A DNA stretch of 64,000 bases from Trichomonas vaginalis G3 (Eukaryota; Parabasalia; Trichomonadida; Trichomonadidae). A program made the position numbers and the translations under genes. Under the pieces are notes generated by a model. That model had not been told where the DNA came from. It was given only the letters and a program-made list of their open reading frames with translations, and searched no databases. This document shows, piece by piece, positions 1 to 13,000 of the stretch. How positions within the stretch are numbered: the first letter of the stretch is position 1; the number at the start of each line of letters is the position of its first letter. The DNA is taken from the NCBI RefSeq assembly GCF_026262505.1, contig NC_067203.1:248001-312000 (forward strand), read 5' to 3'.

Positions 1-2128
1 CTCATGCTGTTCACAGTAGTACTTAAACTCACTGTATATGTCTTTGTTGTATGTTATATTGCTTCCCATGTACTCCATGAATTTTTCAAGCACTTCCTCA
101 TAATTCACTGTTTCTTTCTTTCCACGACCTTCTAATATCATACTTGCTTCGTAAATATAACTTCTTGCAGAACCGTCTCGCTTTCTACTTCTTTTCACAA
201 ATTCTCTCATCTTGCCACCAAATACATTTGAACTACATGCAAAGAATTCATTCTCCTTCGCAAATTCTTTATATCTTCTGTAGCACTCTGTACAATTCCA
301 TCCGGATACAAACTTTTCATAGAACTCCTCGTAAAACATTTGGTAAGGTGTTTTGTTCATTTCGATGAGTTCTTGTTTAGCCCTGGTGAATGGTATCTTC
401 CTTACATCAAATTCACTTAAATCTTTCTTCATGAAGTACGTCAGTAAGTTTGAATAAAACTCTTCATTAAAGCTTTCAATGAGATTTGAGAAATATTCGT
501 AATTTCCTTTGTATCTGCTGCTTACGTCAATGACAACAAATCTTCTGTCGTCTTTGTCAATCTTTACTGAGTTGAAGTTGTTAGATATCATGATGATATT
601 ACAAACATTCTCTATCTTTCTTACTGGCTGACACTTCTGATTTAAGTCCAACTGAGTCTCTGTTACTATTGACTTTAGTGCGTCGTGGTTCATGACCTTA
701 GACGTATCGCATGAGCTTAGTTCATTGCATACGATGAGCTTCATGTTCTCAATAGCAGCATTGAATCTACCAACCACATTCTCTATTGCCGTTATATTAT
801 TGTTGGCGTACTTGCTAATGAGCTCGCATAGAACATTACTAAGTACATTCTTACCAGTTCCTTGCTTTCCTATTAACAAAAGTACTGTTCCAGTCTTTCC
901 ACAAGGATTTTGAACGATGTAGGCGAACCAGTTCAAAACATACTCATAAAGCTCTTCATCCTCATTACATATGACATCGTGAACATGTTTCAAATATCCT
1001 TAATAACGTTCTCATCTACTTCATTCAGTACCTCATACTCATATCCTCTGAAATAGCTGTAAATGTCATCTCTTTCGTCAAAGAATCTCATGCCTGACTT
1101 CATAAGATAGTTCTTGTTCTGACCCGCTTCATAAATCATCAGTGCGTTCACATCCTTCTCCTCAATACGTCCTACATAAACACTCTTCATGAGCTTATTG
1201 AATTCCTTGCTATCTACTGACACAAGTGTTGTTGTGTCTCGTATTCCATCATAATCTTTCACTAGATATGTCATACGTGCTCCGTCAATAACAACAACAC
1301 ATCTTCTTAAGTCATTTATAACACTAGCTATGTCAATACCGTCCTCACTCATGTACTTATTTTTCCTCAAGTCCTTTAGTGTGAAAGTGTCTCTAAGTTC
1401 TATTTCAAGCAATTCATTTACACATCCTTTGCAATACTTCTCTATAAAATATTTCTGTCGTTCTTTACTAAGTTTCTTAACAGCTCTGAAGAACCATGTG
1501 TTTTGACTCAAACATCCTTCACAACTTCTCTCATTCATTCCTAGTTCTTTCATGTTATTATCTTCAACCTCTATGGTCTCATTGACTAAGGTCAAAGGGT
1601 TCTTAGTCATTGCTGGTCTTATCTGAAACAATGTTTGTGCAACAGGTTTAACTAATTCAGCAACGTCCTTCCTTAATATGAATAGCTGTTTCCACTCATC
1701 TTTGCTAACAGTTCTTTCATAACCACTGACAGTAATGATTTCATTTGCTGACTTTAGACACTTATGTTCTATCATTTGTATTGCTTTTGTGTAAGGCTTT
1801 CGTGAGCATAGGTTGTATATGTCATTCCTGCAATGTTCATTCATGCCAATAGTACTAAATCCTTTCTTTGCTGTGTTCGTATTGCTGTCTCATAAAATAC
1901 AACAAGACCTTTGTCATCTATGACGTACTTACCGAAAACATTGCTTATATTCTTTAACCATGAAATAACATCCTCATTCATGCTGTCAAACATGAAGTAA
2001 GGTCTTACATACTCTTCACTTATAAGATACTCCACAAAGTACTTGTTAGGCTCTATGTCCTCGTGAGCGATTTCATTAGGTTTGATATTAGTTCCTTTTG
2101 TCATTGCTGTCATGTACTTCACTCTCAT
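1..2128 (-). pseudogene. Viral-type SF3 helicase, left copy (fossil, broken)
   Basis: This is the mirror-image copy of the helicase at 7260-9485 and it runs off the left edge of the window. It shows the same helicase core, including the Walker A stretch GKQGTGKN and the following acidic motif, near 700-900 on the minus strand. The family is the D5-like superfamily 3 helicase used for replication by large DNA viruses and Polintons. The copy is broken, with a small number of breaks, and is otherwise nearly identical to the right copy, so the duplication is young. The neighbouring HNH gene is divergent and starts about 100 bp away. Confidence 0.7.
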
Positions 2129-2227
2129 AGTTCCTTTCAATAGCGTAAAAGTACTTCATTGTTTCATAACTGCTCTAAATTCTGTTCAAAATTCGTACAA
2201 CATAACTTTTAACATTAGAGAAAGAAC

Positions 2228-2896
2228 ATGAGCGAAACAACAACATCTAACATTACAGAAGGAGCTAGTGAAAATATTGACGAGTTCAGTGAGGAAGAAG
2301 ATATTGAGGACGTCAATGAGAACGTTAGTGGGGAACAAACTCAATGGGAAACATTGAGAAATCATGAAGATTATGAGATTTGTACGACATATCCTTTTAC
2401 TATTCGTCGAAAGAAAGACAAACATATTATGAGTGAATGCTTAAATAATTATGGTTATATTGTGCTTAGTTTAAACAACAAAATGTACTTAAAGCATAGA
2501 ATTATTGCAGAACAGTGGATTGAAAATCCAGACAATTTGAAAGAAATAGACCATATAAATCATGATAGAACGAACAACAGAATCTCAAACCTTCGTTGGT
2601 GTTCTAGATCTGAAAACAATAGAAATAAAAGCAAGTATGGCGATATAGTTTATGAGTTCGTTGATGAAATATCTGACGAAGCTGTTGAAATAACAGATTA
2701 TGGTAAGCATTCGTTTGAGTTCTACTACTATGTTGAGAATGAGGACGCATTCTATTATTATACATGTCTTAACTATCGAAAACTTCATATAAACTTTACA
2801 AAAACAGGTGATGCTTATGTTTGTATGATAGATACAGAAAACAAGAGAGTAATCTTATGCATAAACAAATTCAAACGCTTGTACGGCTTCATGTAG
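2228..2896 (+). CDS. HNH endonuclease with NUMOD4-like start, left copy
   Basis: This is a 222-residue protein. Residues 1-40 are Ser/Thr/Glu-rich and acidic. A NUMOD4-like segment follows (WETLRNHEDYEI, about residues 38-50). Then comes an HNH core with LKHRIIAEQWI and EIDHINHDRTNNRISNLRW (about residues 80-125), containing the His-Asn-His pattern typical of phage and giant-virus homing nucleases. The last 65 residues form a separate Tyr/Phe-rich domain that resembles the whole of the protein encoded at 16065-16385. The gene starts at ATG 2228, divergent from the helicase. It probably cuts DNA and may help the element spread or recombine. The family call is strong; the role is inferred. Confidence 0.75.
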   Translation: MSETTTSNITEGASENIDEFSEEEDIEDVNENVSGEQTQWETLRNHEDYEICTTYPFTIRRKKDKHIMSECLNNYGYIVLSLNNKMYLKHRIIAEQWIENPDNLKEIDHINHDRTNNRISNLRWCSRSENNRNKSKYGDIVYEFVDEISDEAVEITDYGKHSFEFYYYVENEDAFYYYTCLNYRKLHINFTKTGDAYVCMIDTENKRVILCINKFKRLYGFM

Positions 2897-4173
2897 GACA
2901 AACATTATTTTTCAACACTAACGCCAATACGTAGGACAAACATTCATGACTAACATTACTGTATAACATAAATGATTTGTCATGACCTCATCGTATATGT
3001 TTTGTCATGATTTAATCGTAAATGTTTTGTCAAGACTTCTTCATCGTAATGAGCGTATATGTTTTGTCATGACCTCATCGTATATGTTTTGTCAAGACTT
3101 CATCATCAAACATTCATCGGAAATGATTTGTCATTACTTCATCGTGGAACTTCATTGTCATTACTTCATCGGAAATGATTTGTCATTACTTCATCGTCAG
3201 ACATTCATCAGAAATGATTTGTCACTACTTCATTATCATTACTTCATCGTCATTACTTCATCGGAAATGATTTGTCATTACTTCATCGTCAGAACTTCAT
3301 TATCAGACATTCATCGGAAATGATTTGTCAGAACTTCATTATCAGACATTCATCAGAAATGATTTGTCATTACTTCATCATCAAACATTCATCGAAAATG
3401 ATTTGTCAGAACTTCATCGTGGAACTTCATTGTCGTGATTTTATCGTAAATGATTTGTCATTACTTCATTATCATTACTTCATTATCAGACATTCATCAG
3501 AAATGATTTGTCATTACTTCATCATCAAACATTCATCGAAAATGATTTGTCAGAACTTCATTATCAGACATTCATCGGAAATGATTTGTCATTACTTCAT
3601 CATCAAACATTCATCGAAAATGATTTGTCAGAACTTCATCGTCATTACTTCATCGGAAATGATTTGTCATTACTTCATTATCATTACTTCATCGTCATTA
3701 CTTCATTATCAGACATTCATCGGAAATGATTTGTCATTACTTCATCGTCAGACATTCATCGGAAATGATTTGTCATTACTTCATCGTGGAACTTCATCAT
3801 CATTACTTCATCGGAAATGATTTGTCATTACTTCATTATCATTACTTCATTGTCATTACTTCATTGTCAGAACTTCATCGGAAATGATTTGTCATTACTT
3901 CATTATCATTACTTCATTATCAGACATTCATCAGAAATGATTTGTCATTACTTCATCATCATTACTTCATCGTCATTACTTCATCGGAAATGATTTGTCA
4001 TTACTTCATTATCACTACTTCATTATCATTACTTCATCGGAAATGATTTGTCATTACTTCATTATCAAACATTCATCGTAAATGTTTTGTCATGATTTCT
4101 TCATCGTAAATGATTTGTCATGATTTAATCGTATATGTTTTGTCAAGACTTCTTCATCGTAATGAGCGTAAAT
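2897..4173 (+). repeat. Short-unit satellite, left arm
   Basis: About 1.3 kb is built from interchangeable short modules of roughly 15-18 bp, such as CATTACTTCATCGGAAATGA, TTTGTCA and GACATTCATC. These combine into irregular 30-50 bp units. Open frames across it are by-products of the repeat and have only repeat-like translations. The right arm (4648-6509) carries the inverted counterpart with different copy number and module order. The region could be an iteron-like origin or simply an expanded satellite. Confidence 0.85.
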
Positions 4174-4647
4174 GATCCAAAAATAATGTTTATGTTAGAA
4201 TGTTAGATCTAACACCTTTTCTAACATGTTTTCTAACATGGAGGATTTCATTAGATATACACATTCTTCCTCCATTTCATTCTATACACAATTTACATCA
4301 TAGACGATTTAATAGATATAATACTTTACTGTTTCATCTGATATAAACATTCTTCCTTCATTTCATTCTATACACAATTTACATCATAGACCATTTAATA
4401 GATATAATACTTTACTGTTTCATTCTATACACAATTTACATCATAGACGATTTAATAGATATAATACTTTACTGTTTCATCTGATATAAACATTATTTGG
4501 TGAAAGTATCCTAAAAATATTTGATGGACTTTAACTAAAATAATGTTTAGGGAAGAATGTGTATATCTAATGAAATCCTCCATGTTAGAAAACATGTTAG
4601 AAAAGGTGTTAGATCTAACATTCTAACATAAACATTATTTTTGGATC
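4174..4647. repeat. Centre of left palindrome: 97-bp perfect inverted repeat with spacer
   Basis: Bases 4174-4270 and 4551-4647 are reverse complements, starting GATCCAAAAATAATG and ending in its complement. The roughly 280-bp spacer between them is not symmetric. It holds about three copies of a 57-80 bp direct repeat containing CTATACACAATTTACATC and GATATAATACTTTACTG. Within each arm there are further small palindromes such as TTAGATCTAA. This is the axis of the whole helicase/HNH inverted repeat. Confidence 0.85.
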
Positions 4648-6509
4648 ATTTACGCTCATTACGATGAAGAAGTCTTGACAAAACATATACGATAAAATCA
4701 TGACAAATCATTTACGATGAAGAAATCATGACAAAACATAAACGAAGAAATCATGACAAAACATATACGATGAAGTCATGACAAAACATTTACGTTCATG
4801 TTTGACAAAACATTTACGTTCATGTTTGACAAAACATTTACACTCATTACGATGAAAAAGTCATGACAAAACATTTACGAAGAAATCATGACAAAACATA
4901 TACGATGAAGTTTCGACAAAACATGTACGATGAAGTTTCGACAAAACATGTACGATGAAGAAATCATGACAAAACATTTACGCTCATGTTTGACAAATCA
5001 TTTACGCTCATTACGATGAAGAAGTCATGACAAAACATTTACACTCATTACGATGAAGAAGTCATGACAAAACATTTACACTCATTACGATGAAGAAATC
5101 ATGACAAAACATATACGATGAAGTCATGACAAAACATTTACACTCATTACGATGAAGAAGTTTCGACAAATCATTTCCGATGAAGTAATGACAAATCATC
5201 TCTGACAAATGTCTGACAAATCATTTCCGATGAAGTAATGACAAATCATCTCTGACAAATGTCTGACAAATCATCTCTGACAAATGTCTGACAAATCATC
5301 TCTGACAAATGTCTGACAAATCATCTCTGACAAATGTCTGACAAATCATCTCTGATGAAGTAATGACAAATCATCTCTGACAAATGTCTGATGATGAAGT
5401 AATGACAAATCATCTCTGACAAATGTCTGACAAATCATTTCCGATGAAGTAATGACAAATCATCTCTGACAAATGTCTGACAAATCATCTCTGACAAATG
5501 TCTGACAAATCATTTCTGACAAATGTCTGATGATGAAGTAATGACAAATCATCTCTGACGAATGTCTGACAAATCATTTCCGATGAAGTAATGACAAATC
5601 ATCTCTGACAAATGTCTGATGATGAAGTAATGACAAATCATCTCTGACAAATGTCTGACAAATCATTTCCGATGAAGTATTGACAAATCATCTCTGACAA
5701 ATGTCTGACAAATCATCTCTGATGAAGTATTGACAAATCATCTCTGACAAATGTCTGACAAATCATCTCTGACGAAGTAATGACAAATCATCTCTGACAA
5801 ATGTCTGACAAATCATCTCTGACAAATGTCTGACAAATCATCTCTGATGAAGTAATGACAAATCATCTCTGACAAATGTCTGATGATGAAGTAATGACAA
5901 ATCATTTCCGATGAAGTAATGACAAATCATCTCTGACAAATGTCTGACAAATCATTTCCGATGAAGTAATGACAAATCATCTCTGACCAATGTCTGAAAA
6001 ATCATTTCCGATGAAGTAATGACAAATCATCTCTGATGAAGTATTGACAAATCATCTCTGATGAAGTAATGACAAATCATCTCTGACAAATGTCTGATGA
6101 TGAAGTATTGACAAATCATCTCTGACAAATGTCTGATGATGAAGTATTGACAAATCATCTCTGATGAAGTAATGACAAATCATCTCTGACAAATGTCTGA
6201 TGATGAAGTATTGACAAATCATCTCTGACAAATGTCTGATGATGAAGTATTGACAAATCATCTCTGATGAAGTAATGACAAATCATCTCTGATGAAGTAT
6301 TGACAAATCATCTCTGACAAATGTCTGACAAATCATCTCTGACGAAGTATTGACAAATCATTTTCGATGAATGTTTGATGATGAAATCATGACAAAACAT
6401 TTACGCTCATTACGAAGAAGTCATGACAAATCATTTATGTTATACAGTAATGTTAGTCATGAATGTTTGTCCTACGTGTTGGCGTTAGTGTTGAAAAATA
6501 ATGTTTGTC
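4648..6509 (-). repeat. Short-unit satellite, right arm
   Basis: This is the inverted counterpart of 2897-4173, about 1.9 kb. Close to the axis it uses GACAAAACATTTACG and CATGACAAAACATATACGATG units. Further out it is dominated by alternating TGACAAATCATCTC and TGACAAATGTC modules with GATGAAGTAATGACAAATC. The graded change in unit sequence along the array shows stepwise local amplification. No gene is supported inside it. Confidence 0.85.
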
Positions 6510-7160
6510 CTACATGAAGCCGTACAAGCGTTTGAATTTGTTTATGCATAAGATTACTCTCTTGTTTTCTGTATCTATCATACAAACATAAGCATCACCT
6601 GTTTTTGTAAAGTTTATATGAAGTTTTCGATAGTTAAGACATGTATAATAATAGAATGCGTCCTCATTCTCAACATAGTAGTAGAACTCAAACGAATGCT
6701 TACCATAATCTGTTATTTCAACAGCTTCGTCAGATATTTCATCAACGAACTCATAAACTATATCGCCATACTTGCTTTTATTTCTATCATGATTTATATG
6801 GTCTATTTCTTTCAAATTGTCTGGATTTTCAATCCACTGTTCTGCAATAATTCTATGCTTTAAGTACATTTTGTTGTTTAAACTAAGCACAATATAACCA
6901 TAATTATTTAAGCATTCACTCATAATATGTTTGTCTTTCTTTCGACGAATAGTAAAAGGATATGTCGTACAAATCTCATAATCTTCATGATTTCTCAATG
7001 TTTCCCATTGAGTTTGTTCCCCACTAACGTTCTCATTGACGTCCTCAATATCTTCTTCCTCACTGAACTCGTCAATATTTTCACTAGCTCCTTCTGTAAT
7101 GTTTTCATCGGCATTGTCATTGACTTCTTCTGTAATGTTAGATGTTGTTGTTTCGCTCAT
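6510..7160 (-). pseudogene. HNH endonuclease, right copy (fossil, looks broken)
   Basis: This is the mirror copy of 2228-2896 and keeps the acidic N-terminus, the NUMOD4-like segment and the C-terminal Tyr/Phe-rich domain. The N-terminal acidic stretch is longer here than in the left copy. The nuclease core appears damaged, so catalytic activity is doubtful, while the rest of the frame is open. It lies divergent to the right helicase copy. Both copies are otherwise nearly identical, which points to recent duplication or ongoing gene conversion across the palindrome. Confidence 0.65.
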
Positions 7161-7259
7161 GTTCTTTCTCTAATGTTAAAAGTTATGTTGTACGAATTTT
7201 GAACAGAATTTAGAGCAGTTATGAAACAATGAAGTACTTTTACGCTATTGAAAGGAACT

Positions 7260-9485
7260 ATGAGAGTGAAGTACATGACAGCAATGACAAAAGGAACTAA
7301 TATCAAACCTAATGAAATCGCTCACGAGGACATAGAGCTTAACAAGTACTTTGTGGAGTATCTTATAAGTGAAGAGTATGTAAGACCTTACTTCATGTTT
7401 GACAGCATGAATGAGGATGTTATTTCATGGTTAAAGAATATAAGCAATGTTTTCGGTAAGTACGTCATAGATGACAAAGGTCTTGTTGTATTTTATGAGA
7501 CAGCAATACGAACACAGGAACTAATGGATATTATGCACTCAACAGCAAAGAAAGGATTTAGTACTATTGGCATGAATGAACATTGCAGGAATGACATATA
7601 CAACCTATGCTCACGAAAGCCTTACACAAAAGCAATACAAATGATAGAACATAAGTGTCTAAAGTCAGCAAATGAAATCATTACTGTCAGTGGTTATGAA
7701 AGAACTGTTAGCAAAGATGAGTGGAAACAGCTATTCATATTAAGGAAGGACGTTGCTGAACTAGTTAAACCTGTTGCACAAACATTGTTTCAGATAAGAC
7801 CAGCAATGACTAAGAACCCTTTGACCTTAGTCAATGAGACCATAGAGGTTGAAGATAATGACATGAAAGAACTAGGAATGAATGAGAGAAGTTGTGAAGG
7901 ATGTTTGAGTCAAAACACATGGTTCTTCAGAGCTGTTAAGAAACTTAGTAAAGAACGACAGAAATATTTTATAGAGAAGTATTGCAAAGGATGTGTAAAT
8001 GAATTGCTTGAAATAGAACTTAGAGACACTTTCACACTAAAGGACTTGAGGAAAAATAAGTACATGAGTGAGGACGGTATTGACATAGCTAGTGTTATAA
8101 ATGACTTAAGAAGATGTGTTGTTGTTATTGACGGAGCACGTATGACATATCTAGTGAAAGATTATGATGGAATACGAGACACAACAACACTTGTGTCAGT
8201 AGATAGCAAGGAATTCAATAAGCTCATGAAGAGTGTTTATGTAGGACGTATTGAGGAGAAGGATGTGAACGCACTGATGATTTATGAAGCGGGTCAGAAC
8301 AAGAACTATCTTATGAAGTCAGGCATGAGATTCTTTGACGAAAGAGATGACATTTACAGCTATTTCAGAGGATATGAGTATGAGGTACTGAATGAAGTAG
8401 ATGAGAACGTTATTGAAGGATATTTGAAACATGTTCACGATGTCATATGTAATGAGGATGAAGAGCTTTATGAGTATGTTTTGAACTGGTTCGCCTACAT
8501 CGTTCAAAATCCTTGTGGAAAGACTGGAACAGTACTTTTGTTAATAGGAAAGCAAGGAACTGGTAAGAATGTACTTAGTAATGTTCTATGCGAGCTCATT
8601 AGCAAGTACGCCAACAATAATATAACGGCAATAGAGAATGTGGTTGGTAGATTCAATGCTGCTATTGAGAACATGAAGCTCATCGTATGCAATGAACTAA
8701 GCTCATGCGATACGTCTAAGGTCATGAACCACGACGCACTAAAGTCAATAGTAACAGAGACTCAGTTGGACTTAAATCAGAAGTGTCAGCCAGTAAGAAA
8801 GATAGAGAATGTTTGTAATATCATCATGATATCTAACAACTTCAACTCAGTAAAGATTGACAAAGACGACAGAAGATTTGTTGTCATTGACGTAAGCAGC
8901 AGATACAAAGGAAATTACGAATATTTCTCAAATCTCATTGAAAGCTTTAATGAAGAGTTTTATTCAAACTTACTGACGTACTTCATGAAGAAAGATTTAA
9001 GTGAATTTGATGTAAGGAAGATACCATTCACCAGGGCTAAACAAGAACTCATCGAAATGAACAAAACACCTTACCAAATGTTTTACGAGGAGTTCTATGA
9101 AAAGTTTGTATCCGGATGGAATTGTACAGAGTGCTACAGAAGATATAAAGAATTTGCGAAGGAGAATGAATTCTTTGCATGTAGTTCAAATGTATTTGGT
9201 GGCAAGATGAGAGAATTTGTGAAGAGAAGTAGAAAGCGAGACGGTTCTGCAAGAAGTTATATTTACGAAGCAAGTATGATATTAGAAGGTCGTGGAAAGA
9301 AAGAAACAGTGAATTATGAGGAAGTGCTTGAAAAATTCATGGAGTACATGGGAAGCAATATAACATACAACAAAGACATATACAGTGAGTTTAAGTACTA
9401 CTGTGAACAGCATGAGATTGAAGTAATGAGTAAAGGAGACTTTGAAACGCTTATGAAAGACAGTGAGGAGGTCATACATGAATAA
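7260..9485 (+). CDS. D5-like SF3 helicase, right copy
   Basis: The frame encodes 741 residues from ATG 7260 (MRVKYMTAMTKG); the frame opens slightly earlier on a non-ATG codon, so this start is preferred. The N-terminal 390 residues include Cys-rich stretches (CEGCLSQNTW and CKGCVNELL) that could bind zinc or form a primase-like or linker domain. The helicase core lies at about residues 400-560: Walker A GKQGTGKN, Walker B MKLIVCNEL, and the SF3 motif C near MISNNFN, then an Arg-containing DDRRFVVID segment. This order is typical of viral and Polinton replication helicases working as hexamers. Coding-like sequence of similar style continues downstream to about 9957. The helicase call is firm; its role in element replication is inferred. 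Confidence 0.8.
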   Translation: MRVKYMTAMTKGTNIKPNEIAHEDIELNKYFVEYLISEEYVRPYFMFDSMNEDVISWLKNISNVFGKYVIDDKGLVVFYETAIRTQELMDIMHSTAKKGFSTIGMNEHCRNDIYNLCSRKPYTKAIQMIEHKCLKSANEIITVSGYERTVSKDEWKQLFILRKDVAELVKPVAQTLFQIRPAMTKNPLTLVNETIEVEDNDMKELGMNERSCEGCLSQNTWFFRAVKKLSKERQKYFIEKYCKGCVNELLEIELRDTFTLKDLRKNKYMSEDGIDIASVINDLRRCVVVIDGARMTYLVKDYDGIRDTTTLVSVDSKEFNKLMKSVYVGRIEEKDVNALMIYEAGQNKNYLMKSGMRFFDERDDIYSYFRGYEYEVLNEVDENVIEGYLKHVHDVICNEDEELYEYVLNWFAYIVQNPCGKTGTVLLLIGKQGTGKNVLSNVLCELISKYANNNITAIENVVGRFNAAIENMKLIVCNELSSCDTSKVMNHDALKSIVTETQLDLNQKCQPVRKIENVCNIIMISNNFNSVKIDKDDRRFVVIDVSSRYKGNYEYFSNLIESFNEEFYSNLLTYFMKKDLSEFDVRKIPFTRAKQELIEMNKTPYQMFYEEFYEKFVSGWNCTECYRRYKEFAKENEFFACSSNVFGGKMREFVKRSRKRDGSARSYIYEASMILEGRGKKETVNYEEVLEKFMEYMGSNITYNKDIYSEFKYYCEQHEIEVMSKGDFETLMKDSEEVIHE

Positions 9486-9720
9486 TGAAATAGTTCATGA
9501 GAACAGTAAGGAGGTCGTATGCAATAATGAAATAGTTCATGAGAACAGTAAGGAGGTCGTTCATGCAATAATGAAATAGTTCATGAGAACAGTGAGGAGG
9601 TCGTTCATGAATGCAATAATGAAATAGTTCATGAGAACAGTGAGGAGGTCATACATGCAATAATGAAATAGTTCATGAGAACAGTAAGGAGGTCGTTCAT
9701 GCAATAATGAAATAGTTCAT
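9479..9720 (+). repeat. Tandem repeats of about 45-55 bp after the helicase
   Basis: Roughly five copies of a unit containing AATGAAATAGTTCATGAGAA and CAGTRAGGAGGTC follow the helicase. Copies vary by short insertions such as GTTCATG. The array separates the helicase frame from a coding-like stretch at 9721-9957 whose translation is Lys/Glu-rich, ending STYYFVKK. That stretch resembles the small C-terminal domains that follow viral helicase cores, but the relation is unclear. Confidence 0.7.
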
Positions 9721-10029
9721 GATGTCGTTCGTGAAGAAGCCATTGCAACAAAGAATGAGATAAAGGATTTCATAGAACTTAACAAGGAGGAGTTTAAAGA
9801 AGGCTATGAAGTGAAAAGATGTGAAGAAGATTTCTTGGCGTATTTGAAGAAAAAGAGACTAAAGCCAATGGCTCAAAATAAGTTTCAATCGATGTTTGAA
9901 AAGAAACGTTTGAGCTATGGTGGTGTAAGAAGCACATATTACTTTGTTAAGAAGTGAGGACATTTATTTTTGTCGTTAGTGTTGGAGTTTTGTATTTGTT
10001 GTTAGTGAGAGAATAAATTAAATCATGAA

Positions 10030-13000
10030 CTTTGCCATGGTCTCTGTCCTAGTAGTTTTCATTAAGTTCTGGAAATAATGAAAGTCATAAACTTTGCCAT
10101 GGTCTCTGTCCCTAGTAGTTTTCATTATCTCACAGAGTTAATGAAAGTCATACTTTCTATCAGATGAAGCATGCAGATGAACATAATGAAAGTTAGTGAG
10201 TTTGCCACGAGTTATGAATAAAATATTGGCATATTAGATGAGATAGCTGATGAAACAGATGAAGATAAATTAAATCTTGGACTTTGCCACACTCTGTCCC
10301 TAGTTCCTCAAAATCCTTGACAACGTTGCTTAGAAATTTTGGTTCAAAACCTCATCTGATTTTAATCTGTTATGCTACCTGTTAAGTTTCGCGAGATTAT
10401 AAATGTCATGGAGTTATATAAAAAGGAGGGACAGCTAGCGATACTGGAAGTACTTATAAGGCTATCTGTTAAGATTGCATGAAATACTAAAAGTCATGAA
10501 ATCCATTATCGCTGTGCTAGCTTCACCTTTGATTGAAATGACGACTAAAGTCACTGAAGCAATGAAACAAAAGTTTTTGGTAGAATACATTAAATCAGGA
10601 ACTTTGCCATGGTCTCTGTCCCTAGTAGTTTTCATTATCTCACAGAGTTAATGAAAGTCATACTTTCTATCAGATGAAGCATGCAGATGAACATAATGAA
10701 AGTTAGTGAGTTTGCCACGAGTTATGAATAAAATATTGGCATATTAGATGAGATAGCTGATGAAACAGATGAAGATAAATTAAATCTTGGACTTTGCCAC
10801 ACTCTGTCCCTAGTTCCTCAAAATCCTTGACAACGTTGCTTAGAAATTTTGGTTCAAAACCTCATCTGATTTTAATCTGTTATGCTACCTGTTAAGTTTC
10901 GCGAGATTATAAATGTCATGGAGTTATATAAAAAGGAGGGACAGCTAGCGATACTGGAAGTACTTATAAGGCTATCTGTTAAGATTGCATGAAATACTAA
11001 AAGTCATGAAATCCATTATCGCTGTGCTAGCTTCACCTTTGATTGAAATGACGACTAAAGTCACTGAAGCAATGAAACAAAAGTTTTTGGTAGAATACAT
11101 TAAATCATGAACTTTGCCATGGTCTCTGTCCCTAGTAGTTTTCATTATCTCACAGAGTTAATGAAAGTCATACTTTCTATCAGATGAAGCATGCAGATGA
11201 ACATAATGAAAGTTAGTGAGTTTGCCACGAGTTATGAATAAAATATTGGCATATTAGATGAGATAGCTGATGAAACAGATGAAGATAAATTAAATCTTGG
11301 ACTTTGCCACACTCTGTCCCTAGTTCCTCAAAATCCTTGACAACGTTGCTTAGAAATTTTGGTTCAAAACCTCATCTGATTTTAATCTGTTATGCTACCT
11401 GTTAAGTTTCGCGAGATTATAAATGTCATGGAGTTATATAAAAAGGAGGGACAGCTAGCGATACTGGAAGTACTTATAAGGCTATCTGTTAAGATTGCAT
11501 GAAATACTAAAAGTCATGAAATCCATTATCGCTGTGCTAGCTTCACCTTTGATTGAAATGACGACTAAAGTCACTGAAGCAATGAAACAAAAGTTTTTGG
11601 TAGAATACATTAAATCAGGAACTTTGCCATGGTCTCTGTCCCTAGTAGTTTTCATTAAGTTCTGGAAATAATGAAAGTCATAAACTTTGCCATGGTCTCT
11701 GTCCCTAGTAGTTTTCATTATCTCACAGAGTTAATGAAAGTCATACTTTCTATCAGATGAAGCATGCAGATGAACATAATGAAAGTTAGTGAGTTTGCCA
11801 TGAGTTATGAATAAAATATTGGCATATTAGATGAGATAGCTGATGAAACAGATGAAGATAAATTAAATCTTGGACTTTGCCACACTCTGTCCCTAGTTCC
11901 TCAAAATCCTTGACAACGTTGCTTAGAAATTTTGGTTCAAAACCTCATCTGATTTTAATCTGTTATGCTACCTGTTAAGTTTCGCGAGATTATAAATGTC
12001 ATGGAGTTATATAAAAAGGAGGGACAGCTAGCGATACTGGAAGTACTTATAAGGCTATCTGTTAAGATTGCATGAAATACTAAAAGTCATGAAATCCATT
12101 ATCGCTGTGCTAGCTTCACCTTTGATTGAAATGACGACTAAAGTCACTGAAGCAATGAAACAAAAGTTTTTGGTAGAATACATTAAATCATGAACTTTGC
12201 CATGGTCTCTGTCCCTAGTAGTTTTCATTATCTCACAGAGTTAATGAAAGTCATACTTTCTATCAGATGAAGCATGCAGATGAACATAATGAAAGTTAGT
12301 GAGTTTGCCACGAGTTATGAATAAAATATTGGCATATTAGATGAGATAGCTGATGAAACAGATGAAGATAAATTAAATCTTGGACTTTGCCACACTCTGT
12401 CCCTAGTTCCTCAAAATCCTTGACAACGTTGCTTAGAAATTTTGGTTCAAAACCTCATCTGATTTTAATCTGTTATGCTACCTGTTAAGTTTCGCGAGAT
12501 TATAAATGTCATGGAGTTATATAAAAAGGAGGGACAGCTAGCGATACTGGAAGTACTTATAAGGCTATCTGTTAAGATTGCATGAAATACTAAAAGTCAT
12601 GAAATCCATTATCGCTGTGCTAGCTTCACCTTTGATTGAAATGACGACTAAAGTCACTGAAGCAATGAAACAAAAGTTTTTGGTAGAATACATTAAATCA
12701 TGAACTTTGCCATGGTCTCTGTCCCTAGTAGTTTTCATTATCTCACAGAGTTAATGAAAGTCATACTTTCTATCAGATGAAGCATGCAGATGAACATAAT
12801 GAAAGTTAGTGAGTTTGCCACGAGTTATGAATAAAATATTGGCATATTAGATGAGATAGCTGATGAAACAGATGAAGATAAATTAAATCTTGGACTTTGC
12901 CACACTCTGTCCCTAGTTCCTCAAAATCCTTGACAACGTTGCTTAGAAATTTTGGTTCAAAACCTCATCTGATTTTAATCTGTTATGCTACCTGTTAAGT

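Noticed and set aside
2982-3820. Open frames of 73-182 codons in the satellite
   Set aside because: Their translations are only the satellite modules read in frame (YFIIKHSSKMICQNF-type); no start context and no independent sequence.
6052-6261. Minus-strand 69-codon frame in the right satellite
   Set aside because: Pure repeat translation with the same explanation as the left satellite frames.
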